DNA of 64,000 bases, from NCBI GenBank assembly GCA_024760905.1, contig CM045745.1, positions 18,197,282-18,261,281 on the forward strand, given 5' to 3'. This DNA comes from Plotosus lineatus (taxonomy: Eukaryota; Chordata; Actinopteri; Siluriformes; Plotosidae). Under the pieces are notes generated by a model. It made no database searches. It was not told where the DNA came from and saw nothing but the letters and a program-made list of their open reading frames with translations. Positions within the stretch are counted from its first letter, which is position 1. Each line of letters begins with the position of its first letter. The position numbers and the translations under genes are program-made. Below are positions 43,501 through 54,137 of the stretch, in pieces.

Positions 43501-43520
43501 CATGAGGCAGACGACTAATA
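40519..43520 (+). pseudogene. Harbinger MADF/Myb-like DNA-binding protein, two exons
   Basis: Exon 1 from ATG 40519: a lysine-rich start (MPRKNSSTTKKRLKKIKAKA), a Pro/Ala/Thr-rich low-complexity region, an acidic patch (ATQEEEEEPVLVG), then DWSLDAAVEEDVIEWLKGKS and LWMRSKKAYKQKKAAW, a MADF/SANT-like helical domain (EHLEQWWKGIKDWYVKLSKK). A one-base insertion in a C6 run near 40933 shifts the frame. A donor-like AGAG|GTCAGT at 41215 and an acceptor TTTTCAG at 42827-42833 define a likely intron that holds an RTE fragment. Exon 2 is Gln/Pro-rich (QPFSQQFSQPYSQQYFQQ) with KRRREEECQEEEDAWLQDLS. Frameshifts occur in exon 2 as well. In active Harbingers this protein brings the transposase to DNA and the nucleus. 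Confidence 0.75.
41365..42378 (+). mobile_element. RTE-type LINE 3-prime fragment in the Harbinger intron
   Basis: The 15-bp target duplication AGGTGGCACTACCTG is perfect at 41350-41364 and 42379-42393. The insert is the 3-prime part of RTE pol: EVGLHQGSALSPFLFAMVMD and TMMFADDIVICSESREQVQE (FADD near 41592), EDFKYLGLTIQSNGECGKEV, VLRPTMLYGLETVALGKRQE and RRPRGRPKRRFMDVVKEEMK, ending RQMIRCGDP. The tail is GATTCGCTGTGGCGACCCCT, then GAAGGGAAAAGCC and an AGAAAGAAGAAG run. One frame break lies near 41913. This is the cleanest RTE copy here. Confidence 0.93.
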
Positions 43521-44254
43521 ATGCACCCTCTTCTACAGGCAAGCAGTTTTGTCACCAGCAGCCCACCTAACCCCTGCAGCAACAGCAGAAGCAGACTCCA
43601 CCAAGTCATGCCCAGCCTAGAGAGTCGGGTGAGTCATGGAGCAGTCTGTCCTGGCCCAGGACACGGTGCAGGGTGAGGAATGGAATACTAACCTTAGCTT
43701 GAACAGTACCAGGTTCCCAGGCAGCCTTGACTCTCAGACATCCATGAACACTCCCAATGTGTCAGTCACCTCTCCTGTACTACAAACCAGGAATAAGGAT
43801 CAGCCTCATGAACAGCCTCGGGAACAGCAGATTTAGGACTCCACTTCATGTGTGGATTACCTAGTTACTTGAATATTTTAGTTTGTGTGCAAGTGTACGC
43901 TGGTGGGTTTTTTTGTTTAGTTATGTTGAGTTACTATGCATGCCTTGCTGTTAAACTTGTCACTTATTTTATTTGCTGAAGATATGGCAATACAATTGGT
44001 ATAAATTGTGAAATGTGTTGGTGTTGTGTCTTCATCATCTTCCTTTCAGCACGGCGTAAGGAACAATCCTAAAAACAAAAAAATAAATGACAAAGTACAT
44101 AAATGACAAAATACATATGAAATTAACATAAAAATTGAATTAAGACACTTATTTTCAAATTAACATTTATTATAAGATAATTATCTTAATGCAATTTATA
44201 TTTTTCTTTCATTTCATATGTACTTTATAATCTTTATCCCCCGCTACACAACCT
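43521..44254. other. Harbinger internal spacer, no gene seen
   Basis: Sequence after the MADF gene, with a short Gln-rich frame remnant to about 43640 (LTPAATAEADSTKSCPA-like in other frames) and then AT-rich spacer. No further coding domain is recognised. Confidence 0.5.
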
Positions 44255-44540
44255 GTCAGGGGGATATAGAAATGCTGCTCGTCCGTCCGTCTGTCTGCCC
44301 GTCACACCGGTGGTTTCTACCATGGTGCTTTGGGCACCTATAGAAAATGTCAAGATAAAGGTAACTTGAGGTCATCAAACTGACAAATCTGCTTATGGGA
44401 AATAGCATGTGATTTCAGGAACATGAATCAACAAATATTTTGTGTATTCCTGCACATTTTTGCATACAGGGCCACAGAATGTGTTGGGGGATACATGTAT
44501 ACAAATGCTGTTCGTCTGTCCATCCGTCCATCATGAAGGT
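44255..44540. repeat. Two diverged copies of a GATATAGAAATGCTGCTCGTC motif
   Basis: GGGGGATATAGAAATGCTGC and TCGTCCGTCCGTCTGTC at 44261-44297 recur as GGGGGATACATGTATACAAA, TGCTGTTCGTCTGTCCATCC at 44487-44532, about 228 bp apart. Pyrimidine-rich (CCGT/CTGT)n blocks follow both. I cannot name the source; it resembles the start of a fish DNA-transposon or satellite unit. Confidence 0.5.
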
Positions 44541-44752
44541 GTTTTTCAGAATATCTCGTGTGGCAGGGGACTGTGGACACGTCAGTGGCAAATACTTGTT
44601 ATGTTTGCTATCTTATATTCTTTTATTTTAGTTTAGTTTAATATATGAAAAGTTTATTTATTCCAATTCACAATTAATTACTTCTATAGTCTATAGTTTT
44701 AATCCAGTTAAGTTTATTACAATAAAACAATATGTAATGTCATCAGTACATA

Positions 44753-45931
44753 CAGTAGGCCCTTGGCATTCGTGGTGGTTCGGTTCCGGGCCTTCCCGCG
44801 AATCGAGATAATCCCCGAGTTCTGTACCCGGAAGTAAAACCCCATGTATGACGTCACATGCGCGAATGAGCAGCTATAAGTAAAATACTGTCTCTATTAT
44901 ATGCTTCTTAAACACATTCTATAGACAGTCTTATTCATTAATGCATTATTAATGTAGTAATGATTAAGAAAAACTTTTCAATTTTTACTGTTATATTTAT
45001 TGATGCTAAAATATAAACATTATACAGCATACGCATAAAACACCTTTCAGTGCATTCTGTTTATAAACATACAGCAGTGTAGTTTTCAAAAATGCCCACT
45101 AGAGGAACGTACAGTATTGCATTAGGCATGACACGACTGAATTCAAGTATTAACTGCATTAAGTCCGAGCAGCTCGGCCACGCCCCCCCAACCGGAGCCG
45201 AAGTACAAAACAGAGTTTTAGAGTGGTAGAGTAAGAGGCGTTAGAAACCAAAGAAATGTTGATGTGAGTTAATCCTGTGGCGCAGAAGTGAGCGTGCTTT
45301 TGTTTATTGGGAATAAATGATAATAGTGAATCCAGGTGTGTGTGAGCAGCTCAGCTACGCCCCTCAGGAAGTAAACAGTTAGTGAGGGGCACAGCCAAAA
45401 TCAAAGTCCCCCAAAACACTGACCAAAACAAAAAGGACATAAAAGAACAAGAAATGTAATAAATTGGATAAACAAAACACAATGAGAAACATGCTACACC
45501 ACAGTAAATAAAATATAACACACAAACATTTTAAACATTTACCTTAGGTCATGTACTGGAATAATAATTAAAAAAGACTTTAATAGTGGAGTGTTTAACA
45601 ACAGTTCAAAGGATTAATTACTCTTCAGCAATGACGTGACTTCAGAGGAAACTGCGTTTCTTCCGGAGAAAGTCTTATTTCTTCAGAAGAGACATCCAAC
45701 TTCATTACCTTTTTCTGGTGCTTAAGCAGGGTTTGAGTGACATCATAGAACTTAACTGGTAATTAAAACACTAAAAAAGGCTCATTGCCAACTTGTGCGT
45801 GAATGAGGAAAAAGGGGCATTACATCATCTCAACCAATCAGCAGGAAGGAGGACAGCCATTGGCTGAATTTGAATCATGTGTGAATACTCAAACCGCAAA
45901 CGCAAAACCTCGAATAGTCAAGGGCCTACTG
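44753..45931. mobile_element. Tigger/pogo-like non-autonomous element, copy A
   Basis: Ends CAGTAGGCCCTTGGCATTCG and, as complement of the right end, CAGTAGGCCCTTGACTATTC; TA flanks on both sides (44751-44752 and 45932-45933). 1179 bp. The internal sequence has blocks shared with 60550-61461 (ATATGCTTCTTAAACACATT, CAATCAGCAGGAAGGA). No transposase frame was found, so it depends on a pogo/Tigger-type enzyme elsewhere. It is nested in the Harbinger element. Confidence 0.85.
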
Positions 45932-45933
45932 TA

Positions 45934-46224
45934 TAGCAAACATCATTATCACATCAACATTTACATATCGGTGCTCCAGCTACCCTAACTAACTAAACTA
46001 ACATGATCAATAAACATAGCTAATGAGGAGAAGCATGTCATCCTGCCAGGGAACCCTTCCAGCAGGGGAGTTGCACCATTACATGATCAGGTTCCTCTGG
46101 GCTTTGGCTAGCCTGGCATCTCTGTTGGGTCCTGGACTATCAGGCCTTGTCTTCAATGTTCCTGTCTTCACACCAAGCACCAGGGCTCCATGTGGATGCT
46201 CCCAGTCCATCATCTCGGTCTGCA
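45934..46224. other. Harbinger internal sequence between Tigger insertion and transposase
   Basis: Short spacer following the transposase stop. It contains no separate gene that I can support. Confidence 0.4.
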
Positions 46225-47269
46225 TCACCGGGTTCTCATCAGGTTTTGAAGGAGTACGCACGCCTTGATCAGCAATCTCACAGTGTCAACTTCGTGCATC
46301 ATTGTAGTCAAGAGAACTTGAAATCTTTTGGCAAGGATCCCAAATGAATTTTCAACTACTCGCCTGGCCCGCGACAGCCTATAGTTAAATATTCTCTGCT
46401 CCCTGGTCATGTCCCTGTTAGCACAGGGCTTCATCATGTAGGTCCGGAGTCCGAAGGCATTGTCACCTACCAAGAAATAGGGTACATCTTGTGTGTCGCC
46501 TGGCAGAGGATCTGGCTGTGGGAAGCCGGCAATGTCATTGTTCTCCAGACCCTTCTTGAACTCACTTTCATTGTAGATGTGGGCTTCACAAGAGGACCCC
46601 TTGCCGCTTACGTCTATCCACATGAACTTGTGGTCTGAAGTCATGGCTGCTAGAAGGATAACACTGAAGAAGCCTTTATAATTGAAGTAGTCGGAACCAG
46701 TGTTGGTAGGAGCTTTACACGCAATATGCTTCCCATCTATAGCCCCAATGAAATGTGGAAAATTCCATCTGTGGTACCAATCATCTGGGGCCTCAGTGTC
46801 TGGTGGGGAGAGCATGTCATGAGCGTACTCTTTGATGATGGCCTCACAGACTTCACGCACCACTAGACTTCTGGTGTTGTGGGGGACCCTCCAGGCATAT
46901 GCCATGTCACGGTACTTGGAGCCAGAAGCAAGGTGTCTCAGGGTGATAGCAACCTTCAGGCCTTGTTCAAGGGGTGCTCTTCAGTTGGTTGTTTCCTTGG
47001 TAAGGGCATGTATCAGTCTCTCCACAATTTCATCATACATACAGGAGGCATCCTCATAAAGTTCTGAAAGGCTCTTGGATCTTCGTTATGCAGCTCGACC
47101 ATGAGACGGTCATATAGCCCCAGCTTAGGTCTCCCCCCCTTCTTCTTCTTCTTCTTTTCTCAAGGATATGTTGGGCCTGTATCAGTTGGTTCTGTTGGTG
47201 TTGGAGCATGAAGATGAGGACATCACGGCATTGAGGGTTCATGTTCACCCCTTGACATTTAGACTGCAA
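46225..47269 (-). pseudogene. Harbinger DDE transposase (nuclease)
   Basis: N-terminal piece (47269-47054): MNPQCRDVLIFMLQHQQNQL and a poly-Arg stretch (EKRRRRRRGG). A frame change lies near 47100 and another break near 46985. The main open frame (46905-46225, 226 residues) gives MAYAWRVPHNTRSLVVREVC, FPHFIGAIDGKHIACKAP with the first catalytic Asp, YFNYKGFFSVILLAAM, FLVGDNAFGLRTYMMKP with the second Asp, and SRARRVVENSFGILAKRF with the catalytic Glu. That set is the canonical PIF/Harbinger DDE triad, all intact. In active elements it excises and inserts at TWA-type targets. Confidence 0.85.
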
Positions 47270-47635
47270 GTGCCGAAGTCTCAGAAAATGATGAATTTTA
47301 TATGCCGTGAATCAGAAGTGATACAGAAGTGATTAGGCAGTGATCAGTTGTATTTAGAACGTGATCAAGACGTTGTTTAACGGGTTTAGGTAGTGCTATG
47401 TGCATGCTATGTACATGGAAACATCCATTTGTCGGTGATAAGCTGCTATTTCCCGTGATACCAACATGTAACACTCACCCAATGGCCGTGCTCTGGCCGT
47501 GACAGACCGTGACACACCCCTAAACTTTTGCGTCTTATTACGTCTCCTCAAGTTTTTACCACTGCCAGAACACAGATGATTACGTGTGTTTCACGTGTGT
47601 TGCACGTCTTTAGCACGTCTTTACCACGTGGTTGG

Positions 47636-47720
47636 TAAAATGCCCTTCCTAACACAAACTTCTGCATTTATCTGGGCTTGGGACTGGAGTGAGGATGAAC
47701 ACTGGCTTGAGCCTCCCCTC
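47636..47720. repeat. Dispersed fish repeat fragment
   Basis: ATGCCCTTCCTAACACAAAC, then TTATCTGGGCTTGGGACTGG and ACACTGGCTTGAGCCTCCC match a widespread fish repeat motif known to me only by appearance. It ends the Harbinger similarity at about 47635. Confidence 0.5.
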
Positions 47721-48654
47721 ACGGCTGCATTCCACTTCAGGAAATTGAATGGATTTATTTTAAAAAATCCATAAAAATCCAAACAAAAACATGAAAAAAA
47801 AAGGGAAAATTGTCAATTCAAAGATCAGAATCGGAATCAAAAAACCTTCAATTGAGACTCTGTAAACAAATTCAAAATTAAATGGCATCATAGCTTAGGT
47901 GGTACTGTTATTGGCACACATATGACTAACATGATGGGAGGAATCTTCTTCTGCCATTTAACCATGATATGATTGATAGGCTGTATTTTCCTTTGTTCTG
48001 TACTTCATTAAAAGGAACAGTCAGTTCACCTGAAAATGTGTGTACATGCACACACACACGTGGGGGGGGTGACTCGAGTAATTAGTGTACCCTTTCAACT
48101 TATTCATGACAAAAGACATGTTGCAATTTTTTCAATTGGTGTGACAATATTCATGCATCAAATATCTATGAATAATTCCTATTAATTAAAAGATGTCATC
48201 TAAGTTCTCTGAAAAGCTTAAATTAGCCCACAAAAGCAAAAGTGAAGCATATACACAGCAATGAATGTACAAAATAGCCATTTGCAGTTATATCAATGAA
48301 CAGTGAATTTAGCACATTGTGACTGCCCTAACTGTATTTTTCCAATAATAATTTTCTAATGCATACAAAAGTCTGGATAAATCAATGCAATAACTAATTA
48401 TTAGTAAAATAGCAATATTGTTCTGTGCAAATGTGACTCATTTTATCATTAACATAATGGAGTAATCTTGCTAACTCCCCTAATTTTGTCTGCTAAACAA
48501 ATAACCTCATGCTCTTGTACCACCAGGACCATGCCAATCTCTTTGATCTACATAGAAATAGCTATTCTGTGTACATTATTCAAGCAGTGAAGCAAAACTT
48601 CCAGTCATGGTTTTTCTTAGTTCACCGCTTTTAAAAAAATATGCAAATGTGCCC
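47721..48654. other. Intergenic, no gene seen
   Basis: About 930 bp of AT-rich sequence with a G7 run near 48062 and a CA run before it. No coding potential or repeat family recognised. Confidence 0.5.
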
Positions 48655-48785
48655 TATGATGGCCTGGCGAGGTGTCCAGGGTCTACCCCACTTTTGGCCA
48701 GAGTTGGTGGAGATGGGTGCCAGCCTGCCCGTGGCCCTATTTAGGATTAATCGGTTCAGAAAATGAAAGAATGAATGGAAAAGTG
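48655..48785 (+). repeat. SINE tail-B fragment
   Basis: Plus-strand tail B: GATGGCCTGGCGAGGTGTCC, then GTCTACCCCACTTTTGGCCA, GGTGCCAGCCTGCCCGTGGC, ATTAATCGGTTCAGAAAATG and AAAGAATGAATGG. There is no head, so it is 5-prime truncated. Confidence 0.75.
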
Positions 48786-49052
48786 TGCAAAGGAGTCCAT
48801 GCTTTCTAAAAATACTTTTATACTTTATCCTGTCTCTACATAATGCATTTTAATAGAGTCATCATGCAACCAGGCTTGCCTTAATAGAAAGTCCCTTTTG
48901 TTTTTTTTTCTTCTGGCCCGCATGAAAGGTACACTTCATAATCGACAGCTATCTCATTTTTTAATGTGCTTTTAGGCATATAAGCACCTTCTAATGTAGA
49001 AAGAAGTCCTAAAACAGAAAGACGACTAGGTGCACTAGATTGCTTTGCTTAC

Positions 49053-49390
49053 ACATTCATTCATTTTATGAATCCTAATTAGGGTTGTGATGAGGCCAGA
49101 GCCCATCTCAGCTACTCTGGGTGAGGGTGTGGTACACCCTGGACAGCTTGGCTGGCCATCGCAGAGCCAAAACTCACAAAGATTCATACTCACACCTAGG
49201 GCAATTTGGAACAGCCAATCAACCTACTATAAATGTTTTTGGACCCTGGGAGGAAACCGGATAGCCCAGAGGAAACCCACACAAGCAGGGAAGAACATGC
49301 AAACTCCGCATAAATACCCGAGCTGGGAATCAAGCCCATGACCTTCTTGCTGATAGGCAGACGTGCTGACCATTATGCCACAGTACCAAG
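49053..49390 (-). mobile_element. SINE-2 copy, full head to tail
   Basis: On the minus strand the head reads GGTACTGTGGCATAATGGTC, then AGCACGTCTGCCTATCAGCA and GGTCATGGGCTTGATTCCCA, with tRNA-like A and B boxes. The body follows (TTTGCATGTTCTTCCCTGC, TGTGTGGGTTTCCTCTGGGC, AATTGCCCTAGGTGTGAG), then tail B (CCAGGGTGTACCACACCC, ATTAGGATTCATAAAATGAATG). It is the best SINE-2 copy in the window. Confidence 0.85.
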
Positions 49391-49630
49391 CTTGGTCAGA
49401 CATTAAATACAAAATACAACAGGAAGGAGCCGACATTTTTTACTGCATATTAGAATTTGATGAGCAAAACATTGATATGGAAAACTGTGACCCAATTGAT
49501 AATTTTGCATTTCAAAATGTATCTATTATCTGGATAATTTACAGTAAGGGTGCTTCCCTAACTCAAAATGTCTATAGTCTGTCACATTATCTGTCAAATT
49601 GTATTTTGATTATATATAAATAATACACAG

Positions 49631-50135
49631 TTGTGTGCAAAAGACCAATTTCTGACATTTTTTTGCATGTTTGTCACTGCCATCCATTTCAGATCAAGCA
49701 AACCTAAATATTATACAAAAATAAAATGCAAGTAAACAGAACATTCAGTATTCAGTGCCAATAACATTTATTAAGGGGGGAAACCATCTGAACCTCCAAC
49801 GGTCCATGTGAATAAGTAATTGCCCCCTATACCTAATAGCTGGTTGGCCCACTTTTTGCAGCAATAACTGCAGTCAAGCATTTTTGATAAGAGGCGATGA
49901 GTCTTTCACATCCTGCGATGGGATCTTGGCCCACTCTTCTCTGCAGAATTGCTTAAGATCAACCAGATTGGATGGTTTTCGGTATGAACAGTCTTTTAAA
50001 GGAATCTCAATAGGGTTCAGATCAAGACTTTGAATAGGCCACTCCATAACCGTCATTTTGTTCTTTTTAAGCCATTCAGAAGTGGACTTGCTGATGTGCT
50101 TCAGATCATTGTCTTGCTGCAGGACCAAGGTGTGC
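49631..50135 (-). mobile_element. Tc1/mariner 3-prime fragment with transposase C-terminus
   Basis: Minus-strand frame 50128-49874: LQQDNDLKHISKSTSEWLKK with the second catalytic Asp, then MEWPIQSLDLNPIEIPLKD with the DLNPIE glutamate, then VDLKQFCREEWAKIPSQDVK. It runs to the right terminal region near 49640. The N-terminal half is missing: at about 50135 the sequence switches abruptly to a plus-strand LINE. Confidence 0.8.
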
Positions 50136-51190
50136 TTTAGCTTGAGGTCTCAAACTGATGAAGCTTTGTGGACTTTGAGAAGGCTTTTGACAGCATGGAC
50201 AGGCAGACCATCTGGAAGATCCTTGAGACACTTGGTTGTACCAGAGAAAACTGTCAACATAACCTGCCTACTCTATGAGAACTACTCTTGCCAAGTCATC
50301 CATAACGTTAGACTTTCGGAAGAGTTTGCGGTAACCACTGGCGTCAGACAGGGCTGCTTGTTGCCGCCTCTTCTCTTCCTTGTCGTGCTGGACTAGGTCA
50401 CCCGAACAGCCTATGCCAGCTTCAGAAAAGGCATCCAGTGGACACTAATGAGGAAGTTAGAAGATCTGGAGTTCGCAGATGACCTAGCTCTACCTTCACT
50501 CCACCTGCAAGACATGCAAGAGAAGGTAGACGCCCTGAGCAAAGCCTCATTGCGAGTCAGACTGAAGATCAGGCAGGAAAAGACAAAAGTACTGCGCACC
50601 AATAACAGACAAGAAGACTCCATCACCATCGAAGGATCGGCAACAGAAGATGTACAAGAGTTCGTCTACCTGGGCAGAATGATAAGTCAGACTGGGGGGA
50701 CCGACGAAGACATTCAGGTCCGAATCAAAAAAGTGCGGCAAGCCTTTGTCATCCTGCGACAGATGTGGAGGGCCACCGCAATTTCTACTCGCACAAAACT
50801 CTGTATCTTCATATCAAATGTCGAATCAGTTCTTTTGTATGGCTCAGAAACATGGAGAGTCATCCACAGCAGCTACAAGAAGATCAAAAGTTTCATCAAT
50901 AATTGCCTCCGGCAGATCCTGCGTGTGAAGTTGTTTGACAGAGTGCCAAACACGGAATTGTGTTCAAGGGCAAACCAAGAACCGATGGACATCCAGATCC
51001 GAAGAAGAAATGGCGATGGGTTGGCAACGCACTGAGGAAGGAACCTTCAAGTATCGCACGCTGAGCACTTCACTGGAACCCGCAGGGGAAAAGAAGGTGA
51101 GGGCACCCAAAACAGACCTGGCAAAGGACTGGCATTGCCGAACTACAGACCATTGGCATGACGTGGGAGGCAGCAAAGAAAAATGCCAAA
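50136..51190 (+). pseudogene. LINE reverse transcriptase 3-prime half (RTE/SR2-like)
   Basis: Plus-strand pieces: FEKAFDSMD-like palm A near 50170, GRSLRHLVVPEKTVNITCLL, EEFAVTTGVRQGCLLPPLLF (motif B, 50330), then EDLEFADDLALPSLHLQDM with FADD near 50475, SKASLRVRLKIRQEKTKVLR, QEFVYLGRMISQTGGTDEDI, VESVLLYGSETWRVIHSSYK and the C-terminal QEPMDIQIRRRNGDGLATH. Frame breaks occur at 50395, 51035 and others. The family differs from the other RTE copies and lacks their tail. The 5-prime end is lost at the junction with Tc1. Confidence 0.75.
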
Positions 51191-51798
51191 AAGCATCTGC
51201 GTATGTATGTGTGTCGTCTTCTCATGCAAAACCATTTGTATGTGTGTGTATTTATATTTTATTTACATCTTATGTTATTATTTTGGAATGACTTACTTTG
51301 ACTTTTATTTGCTTCACCTTTGTACACATAATGATGGTGAAACAATTGAGTCAATTGATGTATAAAATGGCAGGTCTTGTGAGGTGTTTCTGGTATACAG
51401 TGATATCCACTTGTGAACTGGAAAGAATATGGATAACCATGGGCAAACAATTAAATGACAAAAGTGCTGGTCGTGCCTAAGGTTTACTTATGCAAGTGGG
51501 GAGCTATGGCATTTGAACTCTTAAACTTTCTTTTCTTTTTCAATTTGGTCACCAGCTAATAACCTCCTACCAGCCATCTCATAAACTCCTCTCAGACACA
51601 TGAAGCCAGAGATTATTTTGCAAAACTCTACAACTGGCTAATGTCACTTTAACAGTGTACAAAGAGGATGCCATCCAGATTGCATACAGAATTCTGCTGC
51701 TTGGCTCCTAGCCACGAATGACTGTAGCATTGTTGAGATTCAAACAAACAACAGAGTTATTTTAGGATGTCAACAGAAAAGTCATGCAGAGACAGAGG
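51191..51798. other. Intergenic, no gene seen
   Basis: About 600 bp of AT-rich sequence after the LINE fragment. Some TATGTATGTGTG simple sequence lies near 51200-51250, possibly the LINE's tail. Nothing else is recognised. Confidence 0.45.
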
Positions 51799-52137
51799 GC
51801 AGTCGTGGCCTAGTGGTATAGGGTGCTGGATCGCTGATCCTAGTGTTGGGGGTTTGAGTCCCACTCTCCACAAGGTTGTCACTGTCCCCCCAGTGCAGCT
51901 AACTGGGTTATCAAAGGTCAACCATATCTCTAATTGTCTATGGTGAGAGGCATATAAAAGAACCATTGCTGACTTTCGTAAAAGAGTAGGCTGCAAAGCC
52001 ATCAGCGTGTTTCTGTCCCTTGCTAAAGGGTTGTGTCAGGAAGGGCATTTGACGTAAAAACCTATGCCAAATCAAATGTGCGAATCAGATGATTCGCTGT
52101 TGTGACTCCTGAAAAAAAGGGAAAAAGCCGAAAGGAA
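51799..52137 (+). mobile_element. SINE-1 copy
   Basis: Head GGGCAGTCGTGGCCTAGTGG with the B box GGGGGTTTGAGTCCCAC, then the SINE-1 body and the RTE-like tail (GATTCGCTGTTGTGACTCCT, then GGGAAAAAGCCGAAAGGAAA). It ends just before a Tigger-like element. A clear target duplication could not be read. Confidence 0.88.
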
Positions 52138-52163
52138 AAGAAAAACAGAAAAATTATGCAGTA

Positions 52164-52814
52164 CAGTTGCCCCCTACTCACGAAATTAATCCGTTCCAGC
52201 TCCTTTTTTGTAATGAGGTTTCGTAAGTAGAGCCGCATTTTACATGTAAAACGCCTGATTCGTTCCAAGGCTCCCAAGACAACCACATAAACCCATTAAA
52301 AATGATAAAAGTACACCAATTTTGTATGAAATATGCATGAAATATGTGTTAAAAGTAAAAGAAAATTATTTATTAAACCATTTAAACATTTTATTAGAAT
52401 ATTAAACCATTTTATTAACATATTTATTAATTAAACCGTTATTAAACATTTTTTATTAACACACACACACACACACAAAAAACACTGTCTTTCTCTCTAT
52501 CTCTCTCTGTCTCTCACACACACACACACACACTGAATACACATGCGCTCAGCTGAATGCGGGCTCCAGCCACACGCAGGATGCAGGAGCATTTTAAAAC
52601 GGGGAATTCAAAGCGCATTCCCTGCTTGACAGATCAGAGGTCCAAACTCAACTTTAACTTGTATCCTTGAGGGATCTGAGCTCCGGATGAGCCGCGTTTT
52701 GCTCACATTCGGAAGGACACGCCACATTTATTAAACATTTGCTGAATTAAACTTAAAAGAGAGTAAATTACAAAACCCGAAAGACAGTAAAGAACGCCTC
52801 CTTTCATCTCTATT

Positions 52815-52858
<44 letters not shown>

Positions 52859-53435
52859 AAAACTATCTTGTGTAAATTATATTTAAATGTTTAAATGGAC
52901 GGGATGTTGTATTTAAAGCGGAATTACAGTACCTGTTTGACAGATCAGAGGTCCTGATTCAATATTAACTTGCTTCCCTGTGAGATCGGAGGTCTTGTCC
53001 CACGGAGCACTCTGTTTCCTTGCTTCTTCTGCTTCAATATCATGCCGAAATAATCGCCTCCATCACTGTATTTCCGCATTTGGTATTCTCCGGGTCCATG
53101 ATGGATAACAAAATATAACACTGCAATGATCTCTCAAAAAGAACTCATGAGCCAACCTTCCTGTTCAACTCTCCTCTCTCACGCATGTGAACAGGAAGTA
53201 TGGGTTCAGGAAGTATGGGTACAGTTCAGCTGCCTCCTGGCCAATGGGAGGCCAGCGGGGCGGAATGTTGGGAGACAGCCAATGAGAGAGCAACTCGCGT
53301 ATGGTTTGAATTTTGAATGGCACTTTTCGTAAGAGGAGGTTGTTTTCGTATACAGAGGACGAAAACTTAGGTAAATGTTTTTTTGTAACCTGGAGTTTTC
53401 GTACACAGAGGGTTTCGTAAGTAGGGGGCCGACTG
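52164..53435. mobile_element. Tigger/pogo-like non-autonomous element, second type
   Basis: Inverted ends: CAGTTGCCCCCTACTCACGAAA at the left and, as complement, CAGTCGGCCCCCTACTTACGAAACC at the right, with TA on both sides (52162-52163 and 53436-53437). 1272 bp. It holds four simple-repeat tracts (ACn near 52461, TCTn near 52490-52510, CA near 52515-52530, CT/CA near 52812-52850). No transposase frame. This is a different family from 44753-45931 but with the same target and end style. Confidence 0.85.
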
Positions 53436-53437
53436 TA

Positions 53438-54013
53438 TAAGTATGGTTAATGTGGACAATATATATGCATTTACAAATATTTAGAACTTTAATTTTTGAA
53501 TAAATTGCCAACTCTGTGTCTGAGCCTAGACGTATGAATACCATGCAGGTCCGTTCATTAATGTTTCAAGGAACGCACAACATATTTCTGCATATCTGTA
53601 TAGAAAATGGCTAATTGGCTCTGGAACAAGGAGATATAGAGTAGAACAATGGATGAATGTAGTTATTGTGCTGAAGGCCAATTGCACTTCACTGGTCATT
53701 TCCACTACCTGAATAACAAAACTTGTTGCCTTAGGGAATAATTCTTGCAAAACAAATACAGAAATATTGCTATTTTTTATGCTTGTGTTGTCTATTTCCC
53801 CCAAATCGTGTTCAATAAGGATAATATAGATGCTATTTTCTTTATGGATGGCAGACTGTCTTCACCCCTCTGTGGGTTGCTCAGGTAATAGGTTTATAAA
53901 TCACAGCAGAAGCATCCTTGACCTGACATTTTTTTTTCCTCCTTACACACTTACTTTCTTTTGTTATGTAAGTTTTTTAGAAAGGTGGTTTAGGAAAATA
54001 ATGAGATTATATA
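53438..54013. other. Intergenic, no gene seen
   Basis: About 575 bp, AT-rich with no recognised repeat. Open frames are short and look random. Confidence 0.45.

Positions 54014-54137
<124 letters not shown>

Larger units (their letters stand above)
39911..47635. mobile_element. PIF/Harbinger-type transposon, large, with nested insertions
   Basis: Starts GCCCCGGTCACAGTGTTTTACGG and contains subterminal ACGTG/CACGT-rich sequence at both ends (39950-40210; 47330-47630), as expected of subterminal binding sites. It carries a MADF/SANT-like gene on plus (40519-43520) and a DDE transposase on minus (46225-47269), convergent. The Harbinger superfamily normally encodes exactly these two proteins. 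The right terminus is missing, as sequence switches at about 47636 to another repeat. Subtracting the RTE fragment and the Tigger-like insertion leaves about 5.5 kb. Confidence 0.8.
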
